Assembly (NCBI GenBank): GCA_947575275.1
Contig: CANPMS010000002.1
Location: 1 to 64,000, forward strand
DNA length: 64,000 nucleotides
DNA from: an uncultured Clostridium sp.
GTDB lineage: Bacteria; Bacillota; Clostridia; Lachnospirales; Lachnospiraceae
Direction of reading: 5' to 3'
A program made the position numbers and the translations under genes. Below the pieces are notes generated by a model. That model was not told the DNA's origin. It saw only the letters and a list, made by a program, of their open reading frames with translations, and did no database searches. Shown piece by piece: positions 16,891-24,839 of this stretch (its first letter is position 1; each line of letters opens with the position of its first letter).

Positions 16891-17667
16891 ATGAGTGTGC
16901 AGCTTCTTGATAAAACAAGAAAAATCAACAAATTATTGCATAATAATAATTCTCATAAGGTTGTCTTTAATGATATCTGTAAGGTCCTGAGTAGCATTCT
17001 CCTTTCCAATATCCTTGTCATTAGCAGGAAGGGAAAAGTTCTTGGAGTTGGTTTATGTCCTGGGGTAGATGAGATTGAGGAGCTGATTGAGGAACAAGTG
17101 GGAGGGTTCGTGGACAGTATGCTGAACGAGCGCCTGCTTAGTATTCTTTCCACAAAAGAAAATGTGAATCTGGCGACGCTGGGGTTTGATGAAGAGAATA
17201 CAAAAAAATATCAGGCAATTATTACCCCGATTGACATTGCCGGAGAACGGCTTGGAACTTTGTTCATCTATAAATGTGATGAACAGTACGACATTGATGA
17301 TATTATCTTGAGTGAATATGGCACTACGGTAGTAGGTCTGGAAATGATGCGCTCCGTCAATGAGGAGAATGCAGAGGAGATGAGAAAGATTCAGATTGTC
17401 AAGTCTGCGATTGGCACCTTGTCTTTCTCTGAACTTGAGGCAATTACTCATATTTTTGAGGAACTTGACGGGAATGAGGGAATTCTTGTGGCCAGCAAAA
17501 TTGCGGATCGGGTTGGAATCACCCGCTCTGTAATTGTGAATGCGCTAAGAAAGTTTGAGAGCGCCGGTGTCATTGAGTCCCGCTCATCAGGAATGAAGGG
17601 AACTTACATTAAGGTCTTAAACGATGTGGTGTTCAATGAACTTAAGAATATTAAGGAGATGAAATAG
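16891..17667 (+). CDS. codY: GTP-sensing global repressor CodY
   Basis: 258 aa. The N-terminal GAF-like domain (LLDKTRKINKLL onward) senses branched-chain amino acids in the family, and the C-terminal winged helix carries ASKIADRVGITRSVIVNALR, the highly conserved CodY recognition helix. CodY with GTP and isoleucine represses nutrient-scavenging and stationary-phase genes. ATG 16891 follows GAGGAGG by 9 bases; the frame is open six codons further upstream, but nothing supports an earlier start. It is followed closely by the rpsB promoter. Confidence 0.95.
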   Translation: MSVQLLDKTRKINKLLHNNNSHKVVFNDICKVLSSILLSNILVISRKGKVLGVGLCPGVDEIEELIEEQVGGFVDSMLNERLLSILSTKENVNLATLGFDEENTKKYQAIITPIDIAGERLGTLFIYKCDEQYDIDDIILSEYGTTVVGLEMMRSVNEENAEEMRKIQIVKSAIGTLSFSELEAITHIFEELDGNEGILVASKIADRVGITRSVIVNALRKFESAGVIESRSSGMKGTYIKVLNDVVFNELKNIKEMK

Positions 17668-17685
17668 ACTTCTCTTAAAAAAGTC

Positions 17686-17714
17686 TTGTCAAACCATGAA
17701 ACTTATGGTAATAT
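17686..17714 (+). promoter_or_regulatory. Promoter of rpsB-tsf
   Basis: TTGTCA (17686-17691), 17 bases, TAATAT (17709-17714), starting 19 bases after the codY stop. A leader of about 107 bases follows before rpsB. Ribosomal protein leaders are often autoregulatory, but I could not recognise a defined S2-binding structure. Confidence 0.7.
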
Positions 17715-17827
17715 CAAAAGGCTGATAAAAAACACGTCTGCTGATTCTGACGGCGGTGCCTTTTGTAAAAGGTTCCTGAGGAAATATGAGAGGCAGGCGG
17801 AAGTAAAACCAAATGGAGGAAAGAAAT

Positions 17828-18568
17828 ATGAGCGTTATTTCTATGAAGCAGCTTTTGGAAGCAGGTGTACATTTTGGTCACCAGACAAGAAGATGGAATC
17901 CTAAAATGGCTCCGTATATTTACACTGAGCGCAACGGCATCTATATCATTGATCTGCAGAAGTCTGTGGGCAAGGTGGATGAGGCGTACAATGCAGTATC
18001 TGATATTGCTGCAAATGGCGGTACGATTCTGTTCGTTGGCACAAAGAAGCAGGCTCAGGATGCGATTAAGACTGAGGCAGAGCGTTGCAGCATGTTCTAT
18101 GTAAATGAGAGATGGCTGGGTGGTATGCTGACCAACTTTAAGACAATTCAGAGCCGTGTTGCCAGACTGAAAGCAATCGAGACGATGTCTGAGGACGGAA
18201 CCTTTGACGTACTGCCGAAGAAGGAAGTGATTGCGTTAAAGAAAGAGTGGGAGAAGCTGGAGAAGAATCTGGGCGGTATTAAGGAGATGAAGAGACTTCC
18301 TGATGCAATCTTCATTGTAGATCCGAAGAAGGAGAGAATCTGTGTGCAGGAGGCTCATACTCTGGGTATTCCTCTGATTGGAATTGCAGATACTAACTGC
18401 GATCCGGAGGAGCTTGATTATGTGATTCCTGGCAATGACGATGCAATCAGAGCTGTAAAGCTGATTGTGGCTAAGATGGCAGACGCAGTAATCGAGGCAA
18501 ACCAGGGTGAGGCACAGGCAGACTTCACTGAGGCTTTTGAGGCTGTAGAGGAGGCCGAAGAGGCTTAA
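17828..18568 (+). CDS. rpsB: 30S ribosomal protein S2
   Basis: 246 aa, the usual length. It begins [20 protein letters not shown], the S2 signature, and continues with [12 protein letters not shown] and [14 protein letters not shown]2 joins the small subunit late and is needed for S1 binding where S1 exists. GGAGGAAAG precedes the ATG at 17828; an in-frame ATG 15 bases earlier overlaps the ribosome-binding site and is not used. Confidence 0.98.
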   Translation: MSVISMKQLLEAGVHFGHQTRRWNPKMAPYIYTERNGIYIIDLQKSVGKVDEAYNAVSDIAANGGTILFVGTKKQAQDAIKTEAERCSMFYVNERWLGGMLTNFKTIQSRVARLKAIETMSEDGTFDVLPKKEVIALKKEWEKLEKNLGGIKEMKRLPDAIFIVDPKKERICVQEAHTLGIPLIGIADTNCDPEELDYVIPGNDDAIRAVKLIVAKMADAVIEANQGEAQADFTEAFEAVEEAEEA

Positions 18569-18581
18569 TCAGAACAACGGG

Positions 18582-18619
18582 TGCTTCGACCTGCCGAATT
18601 TGCAGGTTGAAGCATTTTT
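18582..18619 (+). terminator. Attenuator-like hairpin between rpsB and tsf
   Basis: TGCTTCGACCTGC pairs with GCAGGTTGAAGCA (13 pairs, one G-U) around CGAATT, followed by TTTTTG. It sits in the gap between rpsB and tsf and should cause partial termination, setting the S2:EF-Ts ratio. Confidence 0.75.
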
Positions 18620-18653
18620 GCGTATACAATCATAATTAATGGAGGGAAATACA

Positions 18654-19595
18654 ATGGCAGTAACTGCAGCAATGGTAAAAGATTTAAGAGAGATGACCGG
18701 AGCGGGTATGATGGATTGCAAGAAAGCTCTTGCGGCTACCGACGGTGATATGGATAAGGCGGTGGAGTTTTTAAGAGAGAAGGGTCTTGCAGGCGCTGCA
18801 AAGAAAGCTGGTCGTATTGCGGCTGAGGGTATCGTTGATACTGCTATAACTGATGACGGTAAGAAGGCAGTTGTGGTTGAGGTAAATGCAGAAACTGATT
18901 TTGTTGCAAAGAATGCGAAATTCCAGGCTTATGTCGCAGATGTGGCGTCACAGGCTCTGACCACTACCGCAGCAGATATGGACGCGTTTATGGCTGAGAA
19001 ATGGGCGAAGGACTCCTCTATGACGGTGAAGGATGCCCTTGCTTCTCAAATTTCCATTATTGGTGAGAATATGAATATCCGCCGTTTTGAGCAGGTTGAG
19101 GAGCAGAATGGCTTTGTTGCTTCCTATATTCACGCCGGCGGAAAGATTGGTGTTTTGATTGATGTGGAGACTGATGTGGTAAACGACGCTATCAAAGAGA
19201 TGGCAAAGAATGTGGCAATGCAGGCTGCCGCTTTAAAGCCGATGTATACCAGCCGTAACGAAATCAGTGATGATTTTATTGAGCATGAAAAGGCAATTCT
19301 GAAGGCTCAGATTCAGAATGATCCGAAAGAAGCCTCCAAGCCGGAGAAGGTTATCGAGGGAATGATTCAGGGTCGTATCAATAAGGAGTTGAAGGAAATT
19401 TGCCTTTTGGATCAAGTGTATGTGAAAGCTGAGGATGGCAAGCAGTCTGTATCTCAGTATGTGGGTGAGGTGGCGAAAGCAAATGGAGCCAAGATCACCA
19501 TCAAGAAGTTTGTGCGGTTTGAGACTGGTGAGGGTCTGGAAAAGAAGAATGAGGATTTTGCAGCTGAGGTTGCAAAGCAGATGGCTGGAAACTAG
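18654..19595 (+). CDS. tsf: Elongation factor Ts
   Basis: 313 aa nucleotide-exchange factor for EF-Tu. The N-terminus has VKDLREMTGAGMMDCKKAL, the EF-Ts UBA-like signature, followed by KAGRIAAEGIVDT and VEVNAETDFVAKN, which touches EF-Tu. ATG 18654 has TGGAGGG upstream. It is the second gene of the rpsB operon. In most relatives pyrH follows at once; here pyrH is 9.3 kb away. Confidence 0.97.
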   Translation: MAVTAAMVKDLREMTGAGMMDCKKALAATDGDMDKAVEFLREKGLAGAAKKAGRIAAEGIVDTAITDDGKKAVVVEVNAETDFVAKNAKFQAYVADVASQALTTTAADMDAFMAEKWAKDSSMTVKDALASQISIIGENMNIRRFEQVEEQNGFVASYIHAGGKIGVLIDVETDVVNDAIKEMAKNVAMQAAALKPMYTSRNEISDDFIEHEKAILKAQIQNDPKEASKPEKVIEGMIQGRINKELKEICLLDQVYVKAEDGKQSVSQYVGEVAKANGAKITIKKFVRFETGEGLEKKNEDFAAEVAKQMAGN

Positions 19596-19604
19596 GTGAG
19601 TCAA

Positions 19605-19730
19605 GACCATAAGGTCGCAGATGAACCGTATGTTGGAAGCTATGCAGCGTTGCTTAGCGAACCGAGCTCATAGAGCGAAGGTGAGGTTAGCAACAGTCGC
19701 ATGGGAATATAAGACTATCCATTTGATAGT
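19605..19730 (+). ncRNA. Structured RNA-like region in the tsf 3' UTR
   Basis: Four hairpins can be drawn. GACC-ATAA-GGTC lies at 19605-19616. A bulged 10-bp stem joins GTTGCT (19649-19654) and AACC (19660-19663) to GGTTAGCAAC (19685-19694). Inside it is GCTC-ATA-GAGC (19666-19676). The last is ACTATC with GATAGT (19714-19719, 19725-19730). A strong terminator follows at 19750. The region has no ORF, and I do not recognise an RNA family; it could be a small RNA released from the 3' end or a remnant of a structured mobile element. Confidence 0.4.
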
Positions 19731-19747
19731 TTCATAACGATGATTTG

Positions 19748-19779
19748 AAGAGCTTCGGAGAAATCCGGGGTTCTTTTTT
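19748..19779 (+). terminator. Terminator of the rpsB-tsf operon
   Basis: GAGCTTCGGA (19750-19759) pairs with TCCGGGGTTC (19764-19773), including several G-U pairs, around a GAAA tetraloop and runs into TTTTTT. It marks the transcript end about 150 bases past tsf. Confidence 0.75.
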
Positions 19780-20121
19780 GAATTTCTTGGTTAAAGTAAT
19801 TGCGATACCTAAAAGTGCAGGGAGTTTAACCGCATGATACAGAACTGTGCGGTAGCAGGATTCAAATAATCATCACGAAAATCAATAGCTGATTTGTCAG
19901 AAATACGTTGGAAGGCTTAAAATATACCCAAAATTTGAAGGATAATAACATTCACATTTTTTAAGAACATATACTTTGCGATACAGAAAATAGCGATTTT
20001 CTGTCACTTTCGGTCATTTTAGAGAAATTTTGGTGTTTGGTTGGTGTTTAAATTTGAGTGACAAAACTGTATGCTAAAGGGAAATGAAATATTTATATCT
20101 TTCTGATAGAGAAAACAGTTC
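19780..20121. other. AT-rich gap before the nuclease genes
   Basis: About 340 bases without a supportable gene. Seen here: CCGCA..TGCGG pairing near 19830-19852, a perfect hairpin ACAGAAAAT-AGCG-ATTTTCTGT (19983-20004), and a doubled GGTGTTT motif near 20032-20048. No convincing sigma-A promoter and no attachment-site core could be found by eye. Confidence 0.35.
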
Positions 20122-22140
20122 ATGTATGATAAAATATTTACAAGTGTTGAGACATCTGGAATAACTAGTGACTATAAAGAGGCATTATGCGAGTATATTT
20201 GGCATGGACTAGAAGCGCATGCCACGGAAATTAATGTTAATTTTTGTCGAAATTCTGCGTTTGGAATTGGTGAATTATCAATTAATGATAACGGAGATGG
20301 TATTAATTATGAAGAATTGAGTGATACTTTTGGTGCTTTTTTAGCATCCAATAAGAACCTTATGTCATTAAAAATGAAGTCTAAATCTAACAAAGGGAAA
20401 GGAAGATTTTCTTTTACAGCTTTTGCGTGTAGTGCAAAGTGGACTACTATATATAAAAGTGGTACAGAAATGAAAAGATATGAGATAGTATTGAAAAATG
20501 ACAAAAAGGAAGTTGTTGATTGTACAGAACCAGTAATAACGAAAGAAAATAAAACCGGTACTAAGGTAGAATTTTATGATATACATACACTTACAGTAGA
20601 AAATATGAGTTATGAGATACTAGAACCTACACTACTAAAAGAGTTTGCTTGGTTTCTATATTTGTTTAAAAATCGTAATATAAAGATTTTTGTGAACGGA
20701 TCACCTATTGATTATAGTAAATATATCAATACAAAATTAAGTGAAAAAGTTATAAAAACGATAAATGGTAATACATTCGAGATAAATTTAATTGTATGGC
20801 AAGAATCGATAAAGGAAAAATTTTGTTGCTATTATTTCGATAGTAAGGATGTTGTAAAAAGTAAAGAGACCACAACTTTTAACAGAAATACAATCTCCTT
20901 TAACCATAGTGTGTTTATTAAATCCATGTTTTTTGATGATAAAAATGATTTAGAATCACAGTTGGAAAGTATACAAATCAGTTTGTTTAATTCAGAAGAC
21001 GATAAGAAAATTTTTAAAACATTAAAAAAATTCATTTCCTTATTTATAGAAAAGAAAATGGAGACATATATGTCACAGCGGGCGGAAGATGCAGTTAAAG
21101 AAATGATAGAAGAAAGAAAAACTTTTCCGTCTTTTCCTGACGATGCATACGGCAGAATGAGAAAACGCGATTTGGAAAAAATCACTAGAGAGATGTATAA
21201 AATTGAACCGAAAATATTTTATAAACTTAAGCCTATACAAGAAAAATCTTTGCTTGGTTTTTTGAATTTACTTTTAAATTCTGAAGAAAGGGAGAACGTT
21301 TTATCTATTGTAGAACAAATTGTTGAGTTATCCCCGAAACAAAGAAAAGATTTTTCTGATATGCTGAAAAAAACTAAACTAGAAAATATCATTGATTCTA
21401 TCAAATTTATAGAGGACAGATATAAAGTTATAGAATTATTAAAAACTATTGTGTATGATTTGACTCAGTTTGCCAATGAGAGAAATCATATACAAAAGAT
21501 AATAGAACAACATTTTTGGCTTTTTGGAGAGCAGTATAATTTGGCAAGTGCTGATCAAAGAATGCAAAAGGCATTAGAAAATTATACTAATATTCTCTAT
21601 GGAGAAAGTGATCTTAATGCTGTATTAAAAGCTGATGTTGAACAGGAACGGAGGATGGATATATTTATGTGTAATTCTCGTGAAGTAGAAACAGCTTTTG
21701 AGACTTCACTGGAAGAAAATATTATCGTTGAATTGAAAGCACCCAAAATTCCCTTATCAAAAAAGGTTTTGAGACAGATTGAAGACTATATGGATTTTGT
21801 AAGAAAACAGCCTGATTTTAATAGTGAATTTCGTAAATGGAAATTTATCGCAGTATGCAAGGAAGTTGATGAAGACGTGAAGAGCCGTTATGGGGCTTTT
21901 AAGGACAAAGGTAAAATTGGCTTAGTGGTACAAGTCGATAATTATGAAGTATATGCATATACATGGGATGATGTATTTAAACGTTTTGAGTTGCGGCATG
22001 GATCATTATTAAAGCGTTTAAAGTATGATAGAGATCAGTTAGCCAAGCAACTTTTAGAAGAAGTGTCTGAAGGTGAAGGGCGTGCGAAAGTTGATGCATT
22101 GGCGGAGATAGCCATGACAGCGGTAGGAAATATAAGTTGA
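20122..22140 (+). CDS. GHKL ATPase fused to PD-(D/E)XK (Shedu-like) nuclease
   Basis: 672 aa. The N-terminal third is a GHKL (HATPase_c_3) ATPase: the N-box region is CEYIWHGLEAHAT (residues 23-35, with His28 where Asn is usual), then DNGDG (56-60) and KGKGRFSF (91-98). The middle is long, charged and helical. The C-terminal 180 residues read as a PD-(D/E)XK nuclease like DUF4263 (Shedu): EQHFWLFGEQY, then Asp513 in RMDIFM, Glu537-x-Lys539 in IVELKAP and Gln552 in RQIEDYM. The gene is far more AT-rich than its neighbours and has no strong ribosome-binding site. I infer an ATP-gated DNA nuclease, probably anti-phage. No exact family name is claimed. Confidence 0.75.
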   Translation: MYDKIFTSVETSGITSDYKEALCEYIWHGLEAHATEINVNFCRNSAFGIGELSINDNGDGINYEELSDTFGAFLASNKNLMSLKMKSKSNKGKGRFSFTAFACSAKWTTIYKSGTEMKRYEIVLKNDKKEVVDCTEPVITKENKTGTKVEFYDIHTLTVENMSYEILEPTLLKEFAWFLYLFKNRNIKIFVNGSPIDYSKYINTKLSEKVIKTINGNTFEINLIVWQESIKEKFCCYYFDSKDVVKSKETTTFNRNTISFNHSVFIKSMFFDDKNDLESQLESIQISLFNSEDDKKIFKTLKKFISLFIEKKMETYMSQRAEDAVKEMIEERKTFPSFPDDAYGRMRKRDLEKITREMYKIEPKIFYKLKPIQEKSLLGFLNLLLNSEERENVLSIVEQIVELSPKQRKDFSDMLKKTKLENIIDSIKFIEDRYKVIELLKTIVYDLTQFANERNHIQKIIEQHFWLFGEQYNLASADQRMQKALENYTNILYGESDLNAVLKADVEQERRMDIFMCNSREVETAFETSLEENIIVELKAPKIPLSKKVLRQIEDYMDFVRKQPDFNSEFRKWKFIAVCKEVDEDVKSRYGAFKDKGKIGLVVQVDNYEVYAYTWDDVFKRFELRHGSLLKRLKYDRDQLAKQLLEEVSEGEGRAKVDALAEIAMTAVGNIS

Positions 22141-22265
22141 ACAAGGTTTTTAAACATATTGTATTTTGTGCTTTTTTGAGAAACATTAGATACAAGCGTA
22201 ACTTTAACGAAGATTTCAAAGGAATACTTGAAATCTAATGAATTTATGGTAAGGAGGAGAAGTTG

Positions 22266-23480
22266 ATGAAAAATAAAAAAGGCAACGCCCCAATTATAGT
22301 AAATTCGCATGACGTGTATTTGGATTCCGACTATATACAATGGATTCACGATATTAAGGAACGATTCCGAAACACACAGATAAAGGCTGCTATAAAAGTA
22401 AATTCTGAACTGCTCCTGTTTAATTGGCAGTTGGGACGAGATCTTGTCATGCGTAAAGTAGAAGAGAAATGGGGAAGTGGTATTGTTGAGCAGTTGAGTC
22501 TTGATTTAAAAAATGAATTTCCTGATATAAAAGGCTTCAGTACTACTAATCTTTGGTATATGAAAAAGTGGTATACATTTTATGCAGGTGGTGATGCAGA
22601 AAAACTCCAACGCCTTGTTGGAGAAATCGAAGCACAGATCTCAATAATTCAGCCGAGAATGGAGCAGATTGGAAAAAATATAAGTGAAGAAAAACTCCAA
22701 CAAGTTATTGGAGAATTGCCATTTCCTGATTTTTTTGCATATGTTCCATGGGGGCATCACATTGACATTATTACAAAATGTAATTCTATAGAAGAAGCTT
22801 TGTTTTATATATACCGAACGATAGAAGAAGGTTGGAGTAGAAGTACACTTCAGGATTATATTAAGTCAGGATTATATGGACGAACCGGGACTGCTATCAC
22901 AAATTTTAGTGAAAGATTACCTGCTATTCAAGGAAGACTGGCACAGGAAATTACGAAAGATACTTATGATTTAGGCTTTATAACTTTGCCCCCGGACTAT
23001 GATGAGACAGCATTGGAAGCAGCGTTGGAACAGAATATTACCAGATTTTTGCTTGAACTTGGAACTGGTTTCGCATTTATCGCAAGACAAAAGGAAATAG
23101 TAGTTTCAGGAAAGACCCGAAAGATCGATATGCTGTTCTATCATATTCGCCTTAAATGTTATGTAGTAGTTGAACTGAAGGCTGTTTCCTTTGAACCGGA
23201 ATTTGCCGGAAAACTGAATTTTTATGTAAATGCAGTGAATGACCTTATTCGAACTCCAGACGAAAATCCTACAATTGGGTTGCTGATCTGCAAAGATAAG
23301 GATCAAACGGAAGTACAGTGGGCATTTCAGGGAATCCAAACGCCGCTGGGGGTTGCTTCTTACAACAATATCAAATTAGAAGAGATTAAGAAGCAATTGC
23401 CTACGGAGAAAGAAATCCAGCAGCGTATTGAATTAGCTGAAGAAGAATTTAATTTGAGCAGGAAGAAACAGGGGGAATGA
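22266..23480 (+). CDS. YhcG/DUF1016 family PD-(D/E)XK nuclease
   Basis: 404 aa from ATG 22266 (AAGGAGGAG upstream; a TTG at 22263 is in frame). The N-terminal DUF1016 domain shows NWQLGRDLV and LWYMKKWYTFY, the middle has VPWGHHIDII and GWSRSTLQDYI, and the C-terminal nuclease domain has Asp288 (KIDMLF), Glu303-x-Lys305 (VVELKA). YhcG proteins are widespread accessory nucleases often found with restriction-modification and other defence genes. It starts 125 bases after the GHKL-nuclease and in the same direction, so the two may act together. Confidence 0.85.
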   Translation: MKNKKGNAPIIVNSHDVYLDSDYIQWIHDIKERFRNTQIKAAIKVNSELLLFNWQLGRDLVMRKVEEKWGSGIVEQLSLDLKNEFPDIKGFSTTNLWYMKKWYTFYAGGDAEKLQRLVGEIEAQISIIQPRMEQIGKNISEEKLQQVIGELPFPDFFAYVPWGHHIDIITKCNSIEEALFYIYRTIEEGWSRSTLQDYIKSGLYGRTGTAITNFSERLPAIQGRLAQEITKDTYDLGFITLPPDYDETALEAALEQNITRFLLELGTGFAFIARQKEIVVSGKTRKIDMLFYHIRLKCYVVVELKAVSFEPEFAGKLNFYVNAVNDLIRTPDENPTIGLLICKDKDQTEVQWAFQGIQTPLGVASYNNIKLEEIKKQLPTEKEIQQRIELAEEEFNLSRKKQGE

Positions 23481-23678
23481 ATTAGATGGTGCTGGGGAAT
23501 GTAGGAAGTGAAATATAAAAAGGCTTTCCGGCACGCTGTTATGCCTCAGCACTTGGACAGTCACACGTCGTTGCCTGTCTGACACCGTTATTATATGCAA
23601 GACACAGAAGTATGCCAAGAGAAATAAAAATTTCAAGTCGATTACAAATCTACAAAAAGATATTTTAGGAGAAATATT

Positions 23679-24140
23679 ATGAGACAGTTAATCATAGCAA
23701 GAAAGGATTTGCAGATGTCCGTTGGTAAACTGGCCGCCCAATGCTGTCACGCATCTATGGCGTTTTTAACCAGTCATTTGCGAGATAAAGAAAAGGTAAT
23801 ACCAGTTATGGATGAAGCAGGTCAGGATATTGCTGGATACAAGACAGAATATATTTTTGAAAAAGCAACCTATGAGGAGTGGATTTGTGGGATTTTTACA
23901 AAGACAATTTGTGAGGCGAAGAATCGAAATCAGCTTATGAAGGCAAAGACGATAGCTGAAGAATTGGGACTTGTAGAAGGAAAAGATTTTTTCTTGATAA
24001 AGGATAGATGCCTGACAGAGCTGGAACCGGAAGAAGTCGATGGAAATGGAGTTGGCTGGACGTTGACCTGTATTGGATTCGGACCGTTGGAGGATGAGGT
24101 GGTACATCAAATTAGTAGGAAATATCAATTATTCAAATGA
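23679..24140 (+). CDS. Pth2-type peptidyl-tRNA hydrolase
   Basis: 153 aa. The N-terminus, LIIARKDLQMSVGKLAAQCC then HASMAFL, is the signature of the archaeal/eukaryotic-type peptidyl-tRNA hydrolase Pth2, with KAKTIAEELGL and a final CIGFGPLEDEVV also fitting. The enzyme frees tRNA from stalled peptidyl-tRNA. It is structurally unrelated to bacterial Pth and is an extra copy type in several Clostridia. It starts after a 198-base gap holding a GACAG/CTGTC stem but no gene; TTTTAGGAGAA is the ribosome-binding site. Confidence 0.85.
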   Translation: MRQLIIARKDLQMSVGKLAAQCCHASMAFLTSHLRDKEKVIPVMDEAGQDIAGYKTEYIFEKATYEEWICGIFTKTICEAKNRNQLMKAKTIAEELGLVEGKDFFLIKDRCLTELEPEEVDGNGVGWTLTCIGFGPLEDEVVHQISRKYQLFK

Positions 24141-24554
24141 AAATTCCAAAGCGCCAAAATGCCATTGGCAGTGATATTTTGGCGGCGTTATGGCGTTTAG
24201 GATTGTGTAAATAGGATTTTTTGTGGAGGTAACTTACTATGAATATATTATTAGGAAAAAGAAAAAACTTCGCTTGCTTCTTCTTATAATAGTAGAAATA
24301 GCAGTTTTACCAATTCCCCAAATTGCTTTATCAACTGAAAGTCTCGTAAACGAAAAAGCGAACAAGATCCAAGTCAGCATAAAATCAGTCTTTTTGTCAA
24401 AAGTTAGTAAAGCGCATGGGAATGTAATCCCCCAAACCTAAAATTTTAATATGATATGGAAAATGCCCCTAAAAGCCTTGTAAATCCTCGATTTGGAGGA
24501 AGACACAAGATATTTTGGGGGATTGTCCAGAAAGTAAAAGAGACCAGTTAGATC
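24141..24554. other. Gene-poor stretch with hairpins
   Basis: No supportable gene. CGCCAAAAT/ATTTTGGCG (near 24152-24186) may end the pth2 transcript. A strong ribosome-binding site GGAGGTAACTTACT precedes ATG 24240, but this frame stops after 16 codons, suggesting a gene truncated by mutation. A nested hairpin spans about 24463-24527: outer CCCCTAAAA with ATTTTGGGG, middle CTTGT with ACAAG, inner TCCTC with GGAGGA. Confidence 0.35.
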
Positions 24555-24725
24555 TTACTTGCTTGATAAGTTTACGGATTGGATATAGGCACTGAGCAAC
24601 TGTTCTACATGAGGAATGTACTCAGGTTTCAGACCGGAGAGCATGGAATTGATGGTTGATAAATCTCCCTGTTCGTCAGTACCAAACAGGATATAGTCGG
24701 CACTTCGGGAAGAATACCCACATGA
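24555..24725 (-). pseudogene. C-terminal remnant of an XRE-family regulator
   Basis: Read on the reverse strand, about 55 codons give SRSADYILFGTDEQGDLSTI then a helical tail (MLSGLKPEYIPHVEQLLSAY), ending at TAA (24555-24557). The SADYILFG turn after a lost helix-turn-helix and a short C-terminal helical tail are typical of XRE/Cro-family repressors of Clostridia. Upstream the frame hits a stop and no DNA-binding domain remains, so it is a truncated gene. Confidence 0.55.
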
Positions 24726-24839
24726 TACGATTCTTCCTTATAATGTTAGAGAAGGGATGCTGCTCCATCAACTATTCTGATGATTTTGCAACATCCCCTT
24801 ATTGTATTACAGCAAAACAATATCTTTACCGCGTCACAG

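Noticed and set aside
19780-23678. Attachment-site direct repeats bounding the nuclease genes
   Set aside because: I compared both edges by eye and found no shared core of useful length; a computed repeat search could still find one.
24223-24441. 72-aa plus-strand frame with a hydrophobic start
   Set aside because: The GTG start is part of the GGAGG site that serves another frame, and the composition after residue 35 is not protein-like. Kept only as part of a gene-poor stretch.
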